This document shows, in pieces, positions 23,703 through 35,939 of a DNA stretch of 64,000 nt (positions are counted from its first letter, which is position 1; every line of letters starts with the position of its first letter). Origin of the DNA: Silene latifolia (taxonomy: Eukaryota > Streptophyta > Magnoliopsida > Caryophyllales > Caryophyllaceae); contig NC_133536.1 in NCBI RefSeq assembly GCF_048544455.1, positions 199,705,325 through 199,769,324 on the forward strand, written 5' to 3'. The notes under the pieces were generated by a model, which was given only the letters and a program-made list of their open reading frames with translations, made no database searches and had not been told where the DNA came from. A program made the position numbers and the translations under genes.

Positions 23703-24975
23703 TGTTAGGTTAATATACCTATTATTAGACTCTTCTAGTAGTGAACAAATTAACATTTTATTATGAGTTCTTTAGATCTAGTGCATGCATAACTAAATAA
23801 GAAATAAAATGAGAAAACAATGGTTCTTACATTGTTATTTTCGGATTTTTGGGCACAAGTAAGGTCTCATACCTTCACTTGTTCTTGAGCTATGATAAGT
23901 AATAGGATGATCCTCCAAGACTCTATATTAGGAGCCCTCCTTTTGATTGCACCCAAGATTTAACCCAAAAATTACTACTAATGTTAACTAGATATTATGT
24001 AGTAATGTACCCTTAATTATTACTAATATTACTAATATTACTACACTAGTAATATATCACAAATATTAGTATTTGAGTGGTTTTTGAGGTTTTGCATGTA
24101 TGGAAAATATGAGCATCTTTTGAGAGAACTACGTATGAAGAAAAATTGAGAACAACAAAGTGTTCTCCTCTCTTTTAATGGTCCGGCCATAATGCTCTTT
24201 TAGAGCATTTTTGGTCTTCTCAAAATCACATGCTATATAGTGTAGGTAGTAGGCTTAGTGTATAAAGTGTGTCATAAGATGTTGGAGCATCTTTCCAACA
24301 ACAAAATCACAAAACTAAAAACTCAAGCATCCTACTATTTGAACGGTATACACTTGAGTTATTTTGGTCCATTTTTTCTTATAATATTTGTCCCACAAGT
24401 GCTGATAAGTCTTATGTTTAATTATCTTACATAATTAAATATTAATTTGATCATACAACAATTATGTGACAAATTAATAAACATATATTCAATCAACTTA
24501 TTGAGTAATATTTTACCATTATATCAACATATAATGGGTCCCATAATAGCTAGTTAGTTAAATTTACAACCTCTTGTAAATATAAATAACTATTACCTCT
24601 ACCTCGAAATATTTATAAAACCTCAACATAATTTAGTAAATTAATATATTAATCCACTAAATTAAATCTTATTTAATCACATTACAATAAGATATAAAAT
24701 TCAACTCATATAAATAAGGGATCAATTAATCTGTATCGTATACAATTAATTAATTATTTATTTGGTCTTCTCATCCTATAGGTGTGACCTTAAGGGATCA
24801 ACTGATCACCACCGTCAAACGACAGTAATGTCAAACTCTAGTTAGCCAATCATTACTGATTAATGTTGATCAGTTGATTATATAATTTATCATCCCTTTC
24901 GTATTCTTATTATGAGATTTAATTATGATTTTAAATCATGTGATCGCACTATTGTTGAGGACACATACTCCAATA
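23703..24975 (-). repeat. 3' LTR of copia element
   Basis: Plus-strand ends are TGTTAGG and CTCCAATA. A purine-rich AAGTGGAAGAT precedes it in element orientation. Confidence 0.88.
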
Positions 24976-27737
24976 ATCTTCCACTTGTCCGAGACAAGTG
25001 TGCGTCACAAATTCTCTTGTCCTATTACAATCTCCCACTCAATGCAAGGTGTCTTGCAGGTCGTACTTGCATTTGATCATATCTTGAGTGGTTTCCTCGA
25101 TCTAGAGAGTAACTGTCTGACCGGAATTATCTATCGTATATACCTTCCGAGCGTGGCCACGCATTTTCAGTTCACTACTCCTCGAGTGGCCCTGAGATTT
25201 CAAACAACCCTGACAAGGGGGTGGACAATTCCTATCGCACTATTCCCTTCGTTTAGCCATAGATCATCATGACCCAAAATACACTCATTTGACTTCAGTT
25301 ACAACAGTCGTAGAGTATTAATCAAAGCCAATCAGAAACTTGTGCCAACTTGGGCGAATAGTCTCTAGTCAAAAGAATCGACTCATAAGAATAATATAGT
25401 AGCTTTCGCCACGACCAGGCTTTATGAATTTCCAGAACTCTATAAGCGGTCACTGCCCGACAGAGTGTCCCATACAGTCTGTGTATGTGATCGACTAGTC
25501 ATCCCATATGACTCTATGGCACTTGAACTTGCCATTAATCGCATCACACTCTAGTCACTTCGAGACGTCACCTCCTATAAGTAACCAGGGGCGCATACTA
25601 TGACAATCCAGTTCACTTCAATGGGGTTCAATATTATCTCAACAACCCATTTGGATATAACAAAGTAATGGATGAGTTTAAAGAAACGCAAACGATAAAT
25701 GCGATTATCGTATATAATAGTCAATACACTATTACTAATTCATATCTTATAATCTATAGTGCACCTTTTACACTATTTAAAATGTAATAAAAACCTGGTA
25801 AGTGGATATACTATGTATCCATACATTCCAACTTTATGAATTGTTATTTCCTTCTATTCAATGTTATTTCTAATAACATGAATTTATCTAAGTAGATGTC
25901 TAGTCTTCTTACTAGACTTCGGCTCTTATACTTGGAAGATGCTCCCACTGTTATCATATAACTTATGATAAAGTCTTTGGTAGAGGGATCTACTCTCATT
26001 CCCTATGTTGACCATCTTATCACAATGTGCTTAGATTCCGTTTGTAGAACTTGCAATGGTTGAAACTAAAACATTTCTCTAGTCTCTTACTCTTAATTCA
26101 ATAAAATCAGCCTAGGATTTCGATAAATCCTTATAGGTTTGGAAACTAAAGTTTGTGTAACCCTTCAACACACAACTTAGTATATCATCCAAACATAAGA
26201 ACGAATCCTCAATTCTTCTCAAGAATCTTAAAGGATGTTCTTTATGGCTTTCAAAAGACATTTATTCGAATTAACTTGTTATTGACGTATTATGCTCCAA
26301 GCATATGATTCATCACGGCGTGTGCATTTAATGGCATACATAATCGTTCTAATGGCGGAAACATTAGAAATCAATTTCATGTGATCAACAACTTATTTAG
26401 GTTCAGTGAATGACTATGACTCTATCATAATAATTCCACTTTCATCACTATGAACAACCTACTCAACCTTGTTGATGTTAAACAGATATGAAAGAACTTA
26501 TCATTATAAGGCTCTCGACTCTATGCCAATATTCTCTGAAATTTAACACACAGATTCGGAAATCTAGAATACATTACACCTTTTCCTAGTCTCCCAATCA
26601 CTCTTCCATAGAGGAGAGTATTGGTACTTTATTCTCAATGAGTAATATGTTATCAACATATAAGACATGGGAAAATAATTCTGGCTCCCACTTAACTTCA
26701 TGTATAAACATGATTCTTCAATCATGTGAATGAAACCATTCTCAATTATCACATGAACGAAAAGTATGATTATGACAATCCTTTAATGCTTGCTTAAGAC
26801 CATTCTAGGGTCGCTTAAGAAATCTTTGCATAATATGTTAGGATCCTTAGATCTTTATTTAAGGTTTTGTGCTCCGTACACATCCTTCTCTAAATTCCCA
26901 TTTTAGAAAAGCGAATTTTTAATATCATTTGCCATTCTTTATCAAAATGAAAAGTGGCCATTCCTAACATGATTTATCTTGATCAACATCTTCATGTCAA
27001 TCTATGCATTTAGGTACTCTAAAGCTCTATTTACTTTAAAGAGACCATCGCCTTAAAGTAAATCTACTCTTGATATTGTAATGCTATGGCTATTATGCAA
27101 CAAAGTCGACTTGGGAGTACTCGCAATTGATCATTCAATAGGTCATAATTTCATTACTTTCGAAAAGCAACATATTAACAATAAGACATGTGTACTTTAC
27201 TCCCACTCTATCTCAATAGATTATAGTTCCATTACTTTCAAAAAGTAACACATTGACTATAAGACTTGTTTGTGACAATCTACTCTCACTCTATCTTTTA
27301 GAAATACTTCTATTTTCTTAAGAGATAGCTTTGTGAGTCACAAAAATATATGGTGAAGTAATACAAGTTCGTCCAGACTAACGTGTTAGCTCATAAATAG
27401 ACCGGCTCTATTATGACAGCTTGATTTATGTAATATGCGAGTCTGATCAATGTCATTTGTTAAATAAACTCTCTATTTTAGGTATCTCCAGGTTGACCTT
27501 CCAGATTAAAATAAAAATCCCCAAAAGTGAGTTCGACAACTCAACACGACTCATATTAGTTTGATCTTATGGGTAGTGACACAAGGTCATAATCCATAAA
27601 TAATAAATCAAATTCGTTACTTAGATCTTTGCCACTACGATCAAATCGTAATGCTTTAAAACTTTTGTTCAATTGGTTCTCTACGTCATTTAGAAATTCT
27701 TTAAATTTCTCAAATGCTTCACTTTATATTTGATTAA
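24976..27737 (-). pseudogene. Copia integrase-RT-RNase H remnants
   Basis: No long frame. Directly downstream (minus strand) of the stop at 27738 the integrase sense continues through stops (SEAFEKFKEF is readable near 27700). At 26752-26564 an RT fragment is readable (GFIHMIEESCLYMKLSGS, compare the GFIQ..EPCVYKK region of plant copia RT), but the YVDD box that should follow is destroyed. The rest to the LTR is AT-rich decay of the RT/RNase H region and 3' UTR. The short plus-strand frame at 24925-25272 is treated as chance. Confidence 0.65.
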
Positions 27738-29060
27738 TTAAACATACCCATATCTACTTAAATCATTGGTAAAAGTGACGAAGTAGTCATAATTTCCCCT
27801 TGTGGTGATGCTCATTGGACCACATACATCGGTATGCATTGGTCCCAATAAATCACTTGCTCGTGTCCCTTTACCACTAAAGGGAGTATGAATCATTTTG
27901 CGAAGGAGACAAGATTCGCATATTCCATATGATTGAAAATCAAATGATCCAATAAATACAGTCGACACTAGCCTTTTAATGCGTTTCTCATTTATGTGAC
28001 CTAATCTAAAAAGCCAAATGTACAAATCATTTGGATCACTTGTTATGAGTCTTTTGTATTGTATGTTATAGATATCTTTAGTTGAGTTGGAGGTGTCTAA
28101 AACATAAATACCATTTATAGAAGTGGCTTGGCTCATGGCCAAGTCATTTTCAACAAAATACAACGATTGTTTTTTATGGCAAAATAATAATCCTTCCATG
28201 TCTAACATAGAAATGGAAATAATGTTTTTAGACAGTGTGGGTACATAATAACAATTATGTAAGTACAACTCAAAGCTGTTAGCTAAAACAAGTACATAAG
28301 TCCCTCTTGAAGTGACGGCTACCCTAGCTCCATTTCTTAGTCGGAGATCTACATCACCCTTGTTTAGCTTTTCCACATTTCCAAGCCCCTGTAAACAATT
28401 ACAAAGGTGAGAACCACAATCGGTATCAAATACCCATGTTGAGGTGGAAGTATAATTTATATCAATAACAAAGACTTCGGAAGAAATATTACCAAGTGGA
28501 GTGACAAGTCCAACATTGATATCTTCCAAATACTTGGGGCAATTACGCTTCCAATGGCCCATGACATTACAATAATGACATTCGTCGTAGGATTGGGCAC
28601 CCTTCTTGGTCTTGGTTTTGGTTGTGGTAGTCTCACTAACTACTTCCAATTCACTATCGGGTTTGGGTTTCTTACCCTTCTTTGCCTTTCCTTTATTAAT
28701 ACCATTATTCCTTTTAGTTGCAAGGACATTCTTACTAGAACTCCCACTCAATATGATATTTCTCCTTACTTCTACAAACAAGGATGCCATGGAGTTTGTG
28801 AGATTCTCCTCATAAGATTCTCTTACCAAGGAGATGGGCATGAATATGGGAGTGGGAGGTGTGGAAGTGGTAAGGTAGCAAAGATTTCCATCCTCACCAA
28901 TGCCAAAGCGTAGTTCTCTAGTCGTATCATTGTCATACAAGGAGCATTTTTCATTGAATGATTGGAGCCATGAATTAATGGTGATCGGTGTAAGAGTATT
29001 AGATGAATCCATTGTGGATAAATAACTACAAAAAACAAAGATGAAGGAAACAATTAACAT
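27738..29060 (-). CDS. Copia gag-protease-integrase N-part (partial polyprotein)
   Basis: 440-codon frame; the likely start is the internal Met at 29012 (MDSSNTLTP). In order: an N-terminal segment of about 110 residues that I cannot match to the usual copia gag capsid domain; a Lys-rich linker; a CCHC zinc knuckle (CHYCNVMGHWKRNC); a protease region with FDTDCGSHLCN, where the catalytic triplet is normally D-S/T-G, so DTDCG looks mutated; a pre-integrase zinc domain (RLGHINEKRI, then CESCLLRKM); and the integrase core start (MHTDVCGPM). It ends at a stop in the motif DLSRYGYV, where an intact integrase would continue. An intact element would use this polyprotein to package and integrate its RNA. 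As it stands it is a truncated relic. Confidence 0.8.
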   Translation of the reverse strand: MLIVSFIFVFCSYLSTMDSSNTLTPITINSWLQSFNEKCSLYDNDTTRELRFGIGEDGNLCYLTTSTPPTPIFMPISLVRESYEENLTNSMASLFVEVRRNIILSGSSSKNVLATKRNNGINKGKAKKGKKPKPDSELEVVSETTTTKTKTKKGAQSYDECHYCNVMGHWKRNCPKYLEDINVGLVTPLGNISSEVFVIDINYTSTSTWVFDTDCGSHLCNCLQGLGNVEKLNKGDVDLRLRNGARVAVTSRGTYVLVLANSFELYLHNCYYVPTLSKNIISISMLDMEGLLFCHKKQSLYFVENDLAMSQATSINGIYVLDTSNSTKDIYNIQYKRLITSDPNDLYIWLFRLGHINEKRIKRLVSTVFIGSFDFQSYGICESCLLRKMIHTPFSGKGTRASDLLGPMHTDVCGPMSITTRGNYDYFVTFTNDLSRYGYV

Positions 29061-31277
29061 TTATCGTTATAATACTTGTAAATACAAGTATAACATTTAT
29101 ATAGTGACCTCTACCCAACTATAATAAATGATTCCGAGATCTAAAATTCATATTAACTTGGAAGTGGGCCTACGGGCCCTCTACATCTTTACTAATATAA
29201 CTTGGTGGGTTAACCCTCTTAACCAATTCTACAATTAGAACTCTCGGTCGAAGAATTTACGCTAAGTTCATCTTTAGCCCGAACCTATTGCGGCTACGGT
29301 CGCAAAATACCTTCGTTGAGATCAACCAAATTTTCGAAGTGTAATAACTATTTATTACTCCACTCACTCAACGTCAAAGCAAGCACCCGGTATAATATTT
29401 CAATACCGTATTGTACCTATATGAAATTGAGATTCATGGGCTCCTACTATTTGGTAAGGCTAAGTCTCAATCTTTTAAAAATAAAGGTCTTGTCAATTTA
29501 TTATCTATCAATTTTAAGTGAGCTAAAAATCGAATTATCGATAATTATAATTGACACGGTCGAAGACTCGAAATGATATGCATGTAATGTTATGGCGATT
29601 TGGCAATGCATGCAACATATTAAAAGAAATGCAAAGCAAATAATAATTTCCTAGTATGGCCTTCCTAAAATAGAAAATTAAATAATCGACTACATAATCA
29701 GAAACCAACTCCTTTGGTTCCTTGAATCTTCAAGTGGCACGCCTCCCAAGAACATCATCTCTGTCGGAACGCCTTTCCGATTGGCACCGTCTTGAAGGAA
29801 CTCCAGAATTACAAATAATAATAAAAATACATAGCTATTCCTATTATACATTTTTAAAATGAAAAACTAGTAAAAATAAGAGTGATACGAGATCACATTA
29901 AATTACAACCGAATCGATATTCTCTTACATTACGGGTAATATCGATTAAAACTAAGGCCATACTAAGATAAAATTACATAATTCAAAAATATATAAATAA
30001 AATATGACATTCAACAATGAAATATGCAGCATTATAATATCTGTCTATCATACCAAATTATGTGCCAAATCGCCCTATTTAACTTATATCGATTATATAA
30101 CCCGGTTTTATGGAATGCACGATTTTAACTTATTAAAATCGCTAAATAATACTAAAATCTAATTTTTATTCCAAGTTAATTATTCTAACACTCTTAGGTC
30201 TCAAAAATCAGTCATCACTTAATTTTTGACAATAATTCAACTTGATTTAATTGTATGCTCATTTTTGACCCTAAAGTCATAACATTTATGAAATAAATTC
30301 AAATTAAATTACAATAATTTCAAAATTTGAATTTTAAATTTTTGAATATTCTGGAATATATCCATGACACTCATGATATCAAAAATAATGGTTAAAAAGT
30401 TCGAATTTATTTCGAGAAAAATGTAGTTGCGATTTATCGGTTTTATCGAATAAAACATCTAAAGCATACAAAAATTAATCTAATAAATTTTACAACTTTA
30501 GATATGATAAGTGGGATATAAATGAAACCTAAAATAATTTTCTCATACCATTTAATTTATTTTAGTTATTTTTGCTAAAATAGTCACTATTTATGTTAAT
30601 TTTATTCTAAAAATTCATAAATCATGCAAAATGAATCAAGTTCATCTTAAATTTTACACACCGTGATTAAAATATGCGTGTGACAACATATTAAAATTTC
30701 ATAGCCTATTTCGAAGTTTAACTATATTTAACCATTTTACCTCCTTTTAATCCATTTTTATCTCATAAAAATCATAAATCATGCAAAATAAATCAAATTT
30801 ATACGAAATTTTACATACAATAAGTACAATATGGATGTGATGTCATATAAAAATTTCAAGGTCAGAAAGTATGTTTAACTATTTTTAGTTATTTAACCTC
30901 CATTTATACCATATTTATCACATAAAAATCATAAATCATGAAATATTAATCACATTAATATGAAATTTTACATACAATACATAAAATATTCATGTGAGGT
31001 CGTACTAAAAAATCACGGCCAGTAGTGAAGCATAACTATTTTTAGTAAATAAAAGTTCATTTTACTCATAAAATGTAATTATTTCACTAAAAATCATTAA
31101 AATAAACAATAATTATCCATAAATCATCAATATGACCTAAAAACATTTTAGGACCATAATATACAATATGCATCAATATTTTGTGACTTTATCTAATAAA
31201 TCACAAATTTTAAGTTTTAATTAAGTTACTTATAACTCGAAAAAAACTATAAATCGATTATGCATACAACATCCTGT
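29061..31277 (-). other. Long AT-rich copia leader with degenerate repeats
   Basis: 2.2 kb between primer site and gag, unusually long. It contains at least three degenerate units sharing AATCATAAATCATG and then GAAATTTTACATACAAT, at about 30610-30735, 30765-30905 and 30925-31050 (period about 150 bp). There is no gene. The 29316-29576 plus-strand frame is not supported. Confidence 0.5.
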
Positions 31278-31289
31278 GCTCTGATACCA
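31278..31289 (-). other. Primer-binding site, tRNA-Met
   Basis: Reverse complement reads TGGTATCAGAGC, two bases from the LTR at 31292. Confidence 0.9.
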
Positions 31290-31291
31290 AT

Positions 31292-32563
31292 TGTTAGGTT
31301 CATATATCTATTATTAGACTCTTCTAGTAGTGAACAAATTAACATTTTATTATGAGTTCTTTAGATCTACTGCATGCATAACTAAATAAGAAATAAAATG
31401 AGAAAACAATGGTTCTTACATTGTTATTTTCGGATTTTTGGGCACAAGTAAGGTCTCCTACCTTCACTTGTTCTTGAGCTATGATAAGTAATAGGATCAT
31501 CCTCCAAGACTCTATATTAGGAGCCCTCCTTTTGATTGCACCCAAGATTTAACCCAAAAATTACTACTAATGTTAACTAGATATTATGTAGTAATGTACC
31601 CTTAATTATTACCAATATTACTAATATTACTACACTAGTAATATATCAAAAATATTAGTATTTGAGTGGTTTTTGAGATTTTGCGTGTATGGAAAATATG
31701 AGCATCTTTTGAGAGAAATAGGTATGAAGAAAAATTGAGAACAACAAAGTGTTCTCCTCTCTTTTAATGGTCCGGCCATAATGCTCTTTTAGAGCATTTT
31801 TGGTCTTCTCAAAATCACATGCTATATAGTGTAGGTAGTAGGCTTAGTGTATAAAGTGTGTCATAAGATGTTAGAGCATCTTTCCAACAACAAAATGACA
31901 AAACTAAAAACTCAAGCATCCTACTATTTGAACGGTATACACTTGAGTTATTTTGGTCCATTTTTGTCTTATAATATTTGTCCCACAAATGCTTATAAGT
32001 CTTATGTTTAATTATCTTACATAATTAAATATTAATTTGATCATACAACAATTATGTGACAAATTAATAAACATATATTCACTCAACTTATTGAGTAATA
32101 TTTTACCATTATATCAACATATAATGGGTCCCATAATAGTTAGTTAGTTAAATTTATAACCTCTTGTAAATGTAAATAACTATTACCTCTACCTCGAAAT
32201 ATTTATAAAACCTTAACATAATTTAGTAAATTAATATATTAATCCACTAAATTAAATCTTATTTAATCACATTACAATAAGATATAAAATCCAACTCATA
32301 TAAATAAGGGATTAATTAATCTGTATCGCATACAATTAACTAATTATTTATTTGGGTCTCATCCTATAGGTGTGACCTTAAGGGATCAACTGATCACCAC
32401 CGTCAAATGACAGTAATGTCAAACTCTAGTTGGTCAATCATTACTGATTAATGTTGATCAGTTGATTATATAATTTATCATCCCTTCCGTATTCTTATTA
32501 TGAGATTTAATTATGATTTTAAATCATGTGATCGCACTATTGTTGAGGACACATACTCCAACT
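31292..32563 (-). repeat. 5' LTR of copia element
   Basis: Partner of 23703-24975. It ends where chromovirus gag resumes. Confidence 0.88.
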
Positions 32564-33428
32564 GGTAGAATAGGGAGAAAGATGGGCTTCGTGAGTACTA
32601 TAAGAGTCTGGGTGAACCTTCTATTCCATGCGCAGAGGTCAAGAAGGCTATGAAGGTCCAGCTTGTTCCTGAGCACATTAGGAATAAGATGAGGGCCGAG
32701 TTCAACATATTCCGTATGACTGAGAGCATGACTGAGGCAGAGTACTATAAGAGGTTCAATGAGTTATCACGCTACATAGACGATTTAGAGCTGAGCCCAT
32801 TGACCTTGGCTCTTTGATTCGAGCAAGGGCTATCAGTGAAGATTTTGGAGAGGTTACCTACTGGGATTCTTAAGGACTTGAAAGATGTGTACAAATGGGC
32901 TGGAAATATAGAAAGACTAATCGATATGGCTAAGGACGCTAGGGAGAAGCTGGGCGAGAAGAGGAAGTCTGATAAATGAGAACAATGGGCAATCGAAGTT
33001 CAAGCATGGTAATTACAATCAAGCTAAGGCTTACTCGGGAGGGTCCGATCCGGATTCAGTGGAGGGTCATCTTTTGGTGGTCGGGTGGTTGTGCCGGCAG
33101 TGGCAGCTCTGGATTGACGAGTTACAACTATGGCGGTACTGGTCACAAGAGATATGAGTGTACTAGCTATGGGGGACTGGGTTTCCAGAGACAACACCAA
33201 GGAAAGTATTCTCAGGCACCGAGTCAGAGCATGGCAAGTAATAAACCAGCTGGATCGTAGCCTAATCAGGGTGGTTAAAGCCACAACAACAACAGTTACT
33301 TCAACCGTAACAATGGAGGGGCTTACCAACGACAGGGAGATAATTCTAATCAGAATTCGGCTTCTAAGTCTACGGCATCAGCAAGCACGGTGCAGGGTGG
33401 AGTTCAAAAGAATAGCGACAAGCTGTTC
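32564..33428 (+). pseudogene. Chromovirus gag pseudogene, part 3
   Basis: Continues gag after the copia insertion (KDGLREYYKSLGE, AMKVQLVPEHIRNKMRAEF, EAEYYKRFNELSRY). An in-frame stop sits near 32816 and frames shift after about 32980. The zinc-knuckle area is recognisable out of frame around 33110-33170 (a short SYNYGGTGHKRYEC frame, compare the CCHC knuckle). The basic, Gln/Asn-rich tail precedes the pol start codon. Confidence 0.8.
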
Positions 33429-34604
33429 ATGATGGACAAACAGGCAGCTGAGGAGGATGCACAAGTCGTCACCGGTACTTTTCTCGTTAATAATACGCCG
33501 ACCTTTGTTTTATTTGATTCGGGGACTACGCATTCTTTTATATCTAGGGACATGCTTTGGTTACGGGTTTAGGGGAGTATGAGTCTGTAAAAGATAATGT
33601 TGTCATACCGTCAGGAGAGTCGATGTCTTGTGGGAGGTTGTATAAAGAAGTATCTATGGTTATTGGGGAAGTTAACCTTCCGGTTAATTTGTTGGAGTTT
33701 TCTATAGGTGGGTTTGAGGTCATCGTCAAGATGGAGTGGTTGGGTAAGTACAAAGCTAGTATAGATTGCCATCAGAAAAAGGTGACTTTGAGGGGTCCTG
33801 AGGGAGCTAGAGTATCTTACCGGAGGTTTGTGGTCAAGCGAAAGTTCAAGGCCATTGCAGCTATAACCTTGAAATCTTACCTAAGGAAGGGGTGTCCCAT
33901 GTTTCTTTGTCACATTCGGGATAGTCGATTGGAGGAACCTATAGCAACAGAGATACCAGTTGTGGATGAGTCGTGGATGCTTTTCCAGATGAGATTCCAG
34001 GGTTACCACCAAAGAGGGACATCGATTTTGGTGTGGAGTTGAAGCTGGGAATGGGATCTATATCTAAGGCTCCGTACCGGATGGCACCGAAAGAATTGAA
34101 AAAGTTGAAGAAACAGCTGGATGATCTGTTAGAAAAAGGGTATATTCGACCTAGTGTATCGTCGTGGGGAGCATCAATGTTATTTGTAAAAAAATAAGGA
34201 TGGTAGTATGAGGTTATGCATCGACTACAGGGAATGGAACCATGTCACAGTGAAGAACAGGTATCCGTAGCTGCGAATTGATGAATTATTTGATCAGTTA
34301 AGTGGAGCTGGGGTGTTTTCCAAGATCGATCTAAGTTTGGGGTATCATTAGTTGAGAATCCGAGATGAGGATGTTCCTAAGACAGCTTTCAGCTCGTGGT
34401 ATGGTCACTATGAGTACATAGTAATGCCTTTTGGGTTGACTAATGCACCAGCTGCATTCATGGATTTGATGAATCGGATCTTCAGTTCTTTCTTGGACCC
34501 GCTTATGGTGGTCTTCATTGATGACATCCTAGTCTATTCCAAGACTAAAAAGGATCATGCGAAGTATCTACGATTGGTGCATAAATTACGCGATAACCAG
34601 TTGT
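33429..34604 (+). pseudogene. Chromovirus pol pseudogene (protease-RT), truncated
   Basis: Starts MMDKQAAEEDAQ, as in the pol frame at 57955. The protease active site is readable (VLFDSGTTHSFIS), then frames shift near 33560, 33970 and 34190. In-frame stops follow at 34195 and around 34268 and 34350. The RT is readable from 34352: [12 protein letters not shown] and the catalytic [11 protein letters not shown]. The homology stops after LRDNQLY at 34604, where LINE sequence begins. RNase H, integrase, chromodomain and 3' LTR are absent from the window, so the element lost its 3' half. Confidence 0.85.
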
Positions 34605-35470
34605 AGGGTGGGCTGGTGGGATATGGGAAGCATCTTCAGTCCATCTCGTTCGGGGTTGTGGGTGGGCTGGTGGGATATGAGATAGGTTGGGTATTGATGT
34701 GCGCTTGGCGAATGGGTATGAGTGGGTGAGGGAGTGGGTGGAGGATGTATGGAGGGAGTTGGAGGATGGTGAGATAGATAACTTTATGATGGGGTGTTGA
34801 TCGATGAGGGAAGTTCGTAATAAGTGGGTGTTTAAAAAGGTTAAGGTGGATGTGTTTAGGGTGGTGCGTCGGGTGGAGGAACTTATGAGGGAGCTTAATG
34901 ATGATATGAGTGTGGCGGGTGAACAGGAAGTGTGCAGCGAGGGAGGTGGGAGATGGTTGAGACCAGAGGTGGGGTGGGTGAAATTGAACGTGGATGCGGG
35001 GGTTAAGGAAGGATGGGGGCTGGGGATTGGTGCAGTATGTCGCGATAGTGAGGGAGCTATGCTGTGGGGGATGACTGAACATAGGTGTGCGACGTTGGAG
35101 CCTAGTATGGCGGAGGCTGAAGCGATTTTGGTATATATGAACAAAGCACGAAGAAGGGGCTGCTCGCGTATTGTGGTCGAAAGTGATTGCAAAGTACTCA
35201 TCGATGCTTTGCAGCTGAAGACGAAGGGGAGGAGCGATTTCTATTTGCTTCTAGATGATATTTATTCTATTTGTAATGATTTTGAGATAGTTTTATGATT
35301 GTTTGTTAGTAGAAAACATAATATTGTAGCGCATGAGCTAGCTAATCGATGTTATATGCATCTAGTTAGGAAGGTCTGGGTCGGTTTTTTACCCCGACTT
35401 GTTTTGAATTTGGCTTACGATGATATTAATGATATGAGGTAATACCGCTTTGGGTGGTTTAAAAAAAAAA
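34605..35470 (+). mobile_element. LINE (L1-type) 3' end with RNase H domain
   Basis: The open frame 34804-35298 encodes the RNase H-like domain found at the C-terminus of plant L1 reverse transcriptases. It shows WVKLNVDAGV (first catalytic Asp), MAEAEA (Glu) and VVESDCK (Asp). A stop at 35296-35298 interrupts it; the same frame continues with SRKHNIVAHELANR, the expected end of this fold, and stops near 35440 before an A-rich tail at 35461-35479. Upstream, WREL and MREVRNKWVF resemble the pre-RNase H linker, with another stop at 34798. It is 5'-truncated. The start is marked by a 20-bp sequence repeated 54 bp apart (34606-34625 and 34660-34679). Confidence 0.8.
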
Positions 35471-35481
35471 TAATAAAAAGA

Positions 35482-35915
35482 GGGAAAATGCACGCGGTGC
35501 CCTTGAAGTTTCGAAATTTGCCCGAAATACCCAATTTTTTGTTCCGGAAAACTTTAAGAGGTTATAACTCGTATCTACGAGTTCAGAAAGTGATAACTTT
35601 TTTTTTTTCAAATCGATTATCATTCCGAGAACTACGATTTGAAAAAAAAATTGTCGTATTTGGATCTCGTGGCTAGGAGTTTTTGTACATCAAAGTTTTT
35701 TTTACCGCACAAACTTTGAGTGACCATATCTCTTGGTCACGAATTCCAAACTTGACAATTTTTTTTTAAGTCATAGTTCTCGAAAAGATAATCAATTTCA
35801 AAAAAAATCGTCACTTTCTGAACTCGTAAACACGAGCTATAACCTTTAAAAATTTTCTCAAAAAATTGGATATTTCGGGCAAAATGTCAAAGTTCAAGAA
35901 AACGTGCATTTTCCG
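35482..35915. mobile_element. Foldback MITE (about 430 bp), Mutator-like ends
   Basis: GGGAAAATGCACG at the left and its near-perfect reverse complement at the right. The two halves pair over almost their full length of about 200 bp each (TTGCCCGAAATACCCAATTT pairs with its copy near 35870; the ACGAGTTCAGAAAGTGA block pairs with 35813-35830). There is no ORF. A target duplication could not be resolved because the flanks are A-rich. It sits between the LINE tail and the leader of the methyltransferase gene. Confidence 0.75.
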
Positions 35916-35939
35916 AAAAAAAAAATACCAGTCCTCATT

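Larger units (their letters stand above)
23703..32563 (-). mobile_element. Ty1/copia retrotransposon (8.9 kb), decayed
   Basis: LTRs at 23703-24975 and 31292-32563, duplication GGTAG on both sides (23698-23702 and 32564-32568), a tRNA-Met primer site and a copia-order gag-protease-integrase frame on the minus strand. About 33 differences over 1.27 kb between LTRs (about 2.6 percent) indicate an older insertion than the element at 45584. The outermost bases of the LTR starts differ from the canonical TGTTGG: AGTTGG in the 5' LTR and TATTGG in the 3' LTR. Confidence 0.92.

Noticed and set aside
24925-25272. 115-codon plus-strand ORF
   Set aside because: Straddles the copia LTR edge and decayed pol, antisense to the element; no recognisable domain.
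34545-35201. 218-codon minus-strand ORF (and 34636-35082)
   Set aside because: Antisense shadow of the LINE RNase H region; composition (Ser/Pro/His/Thr) reflects the GT-rich sense strand.
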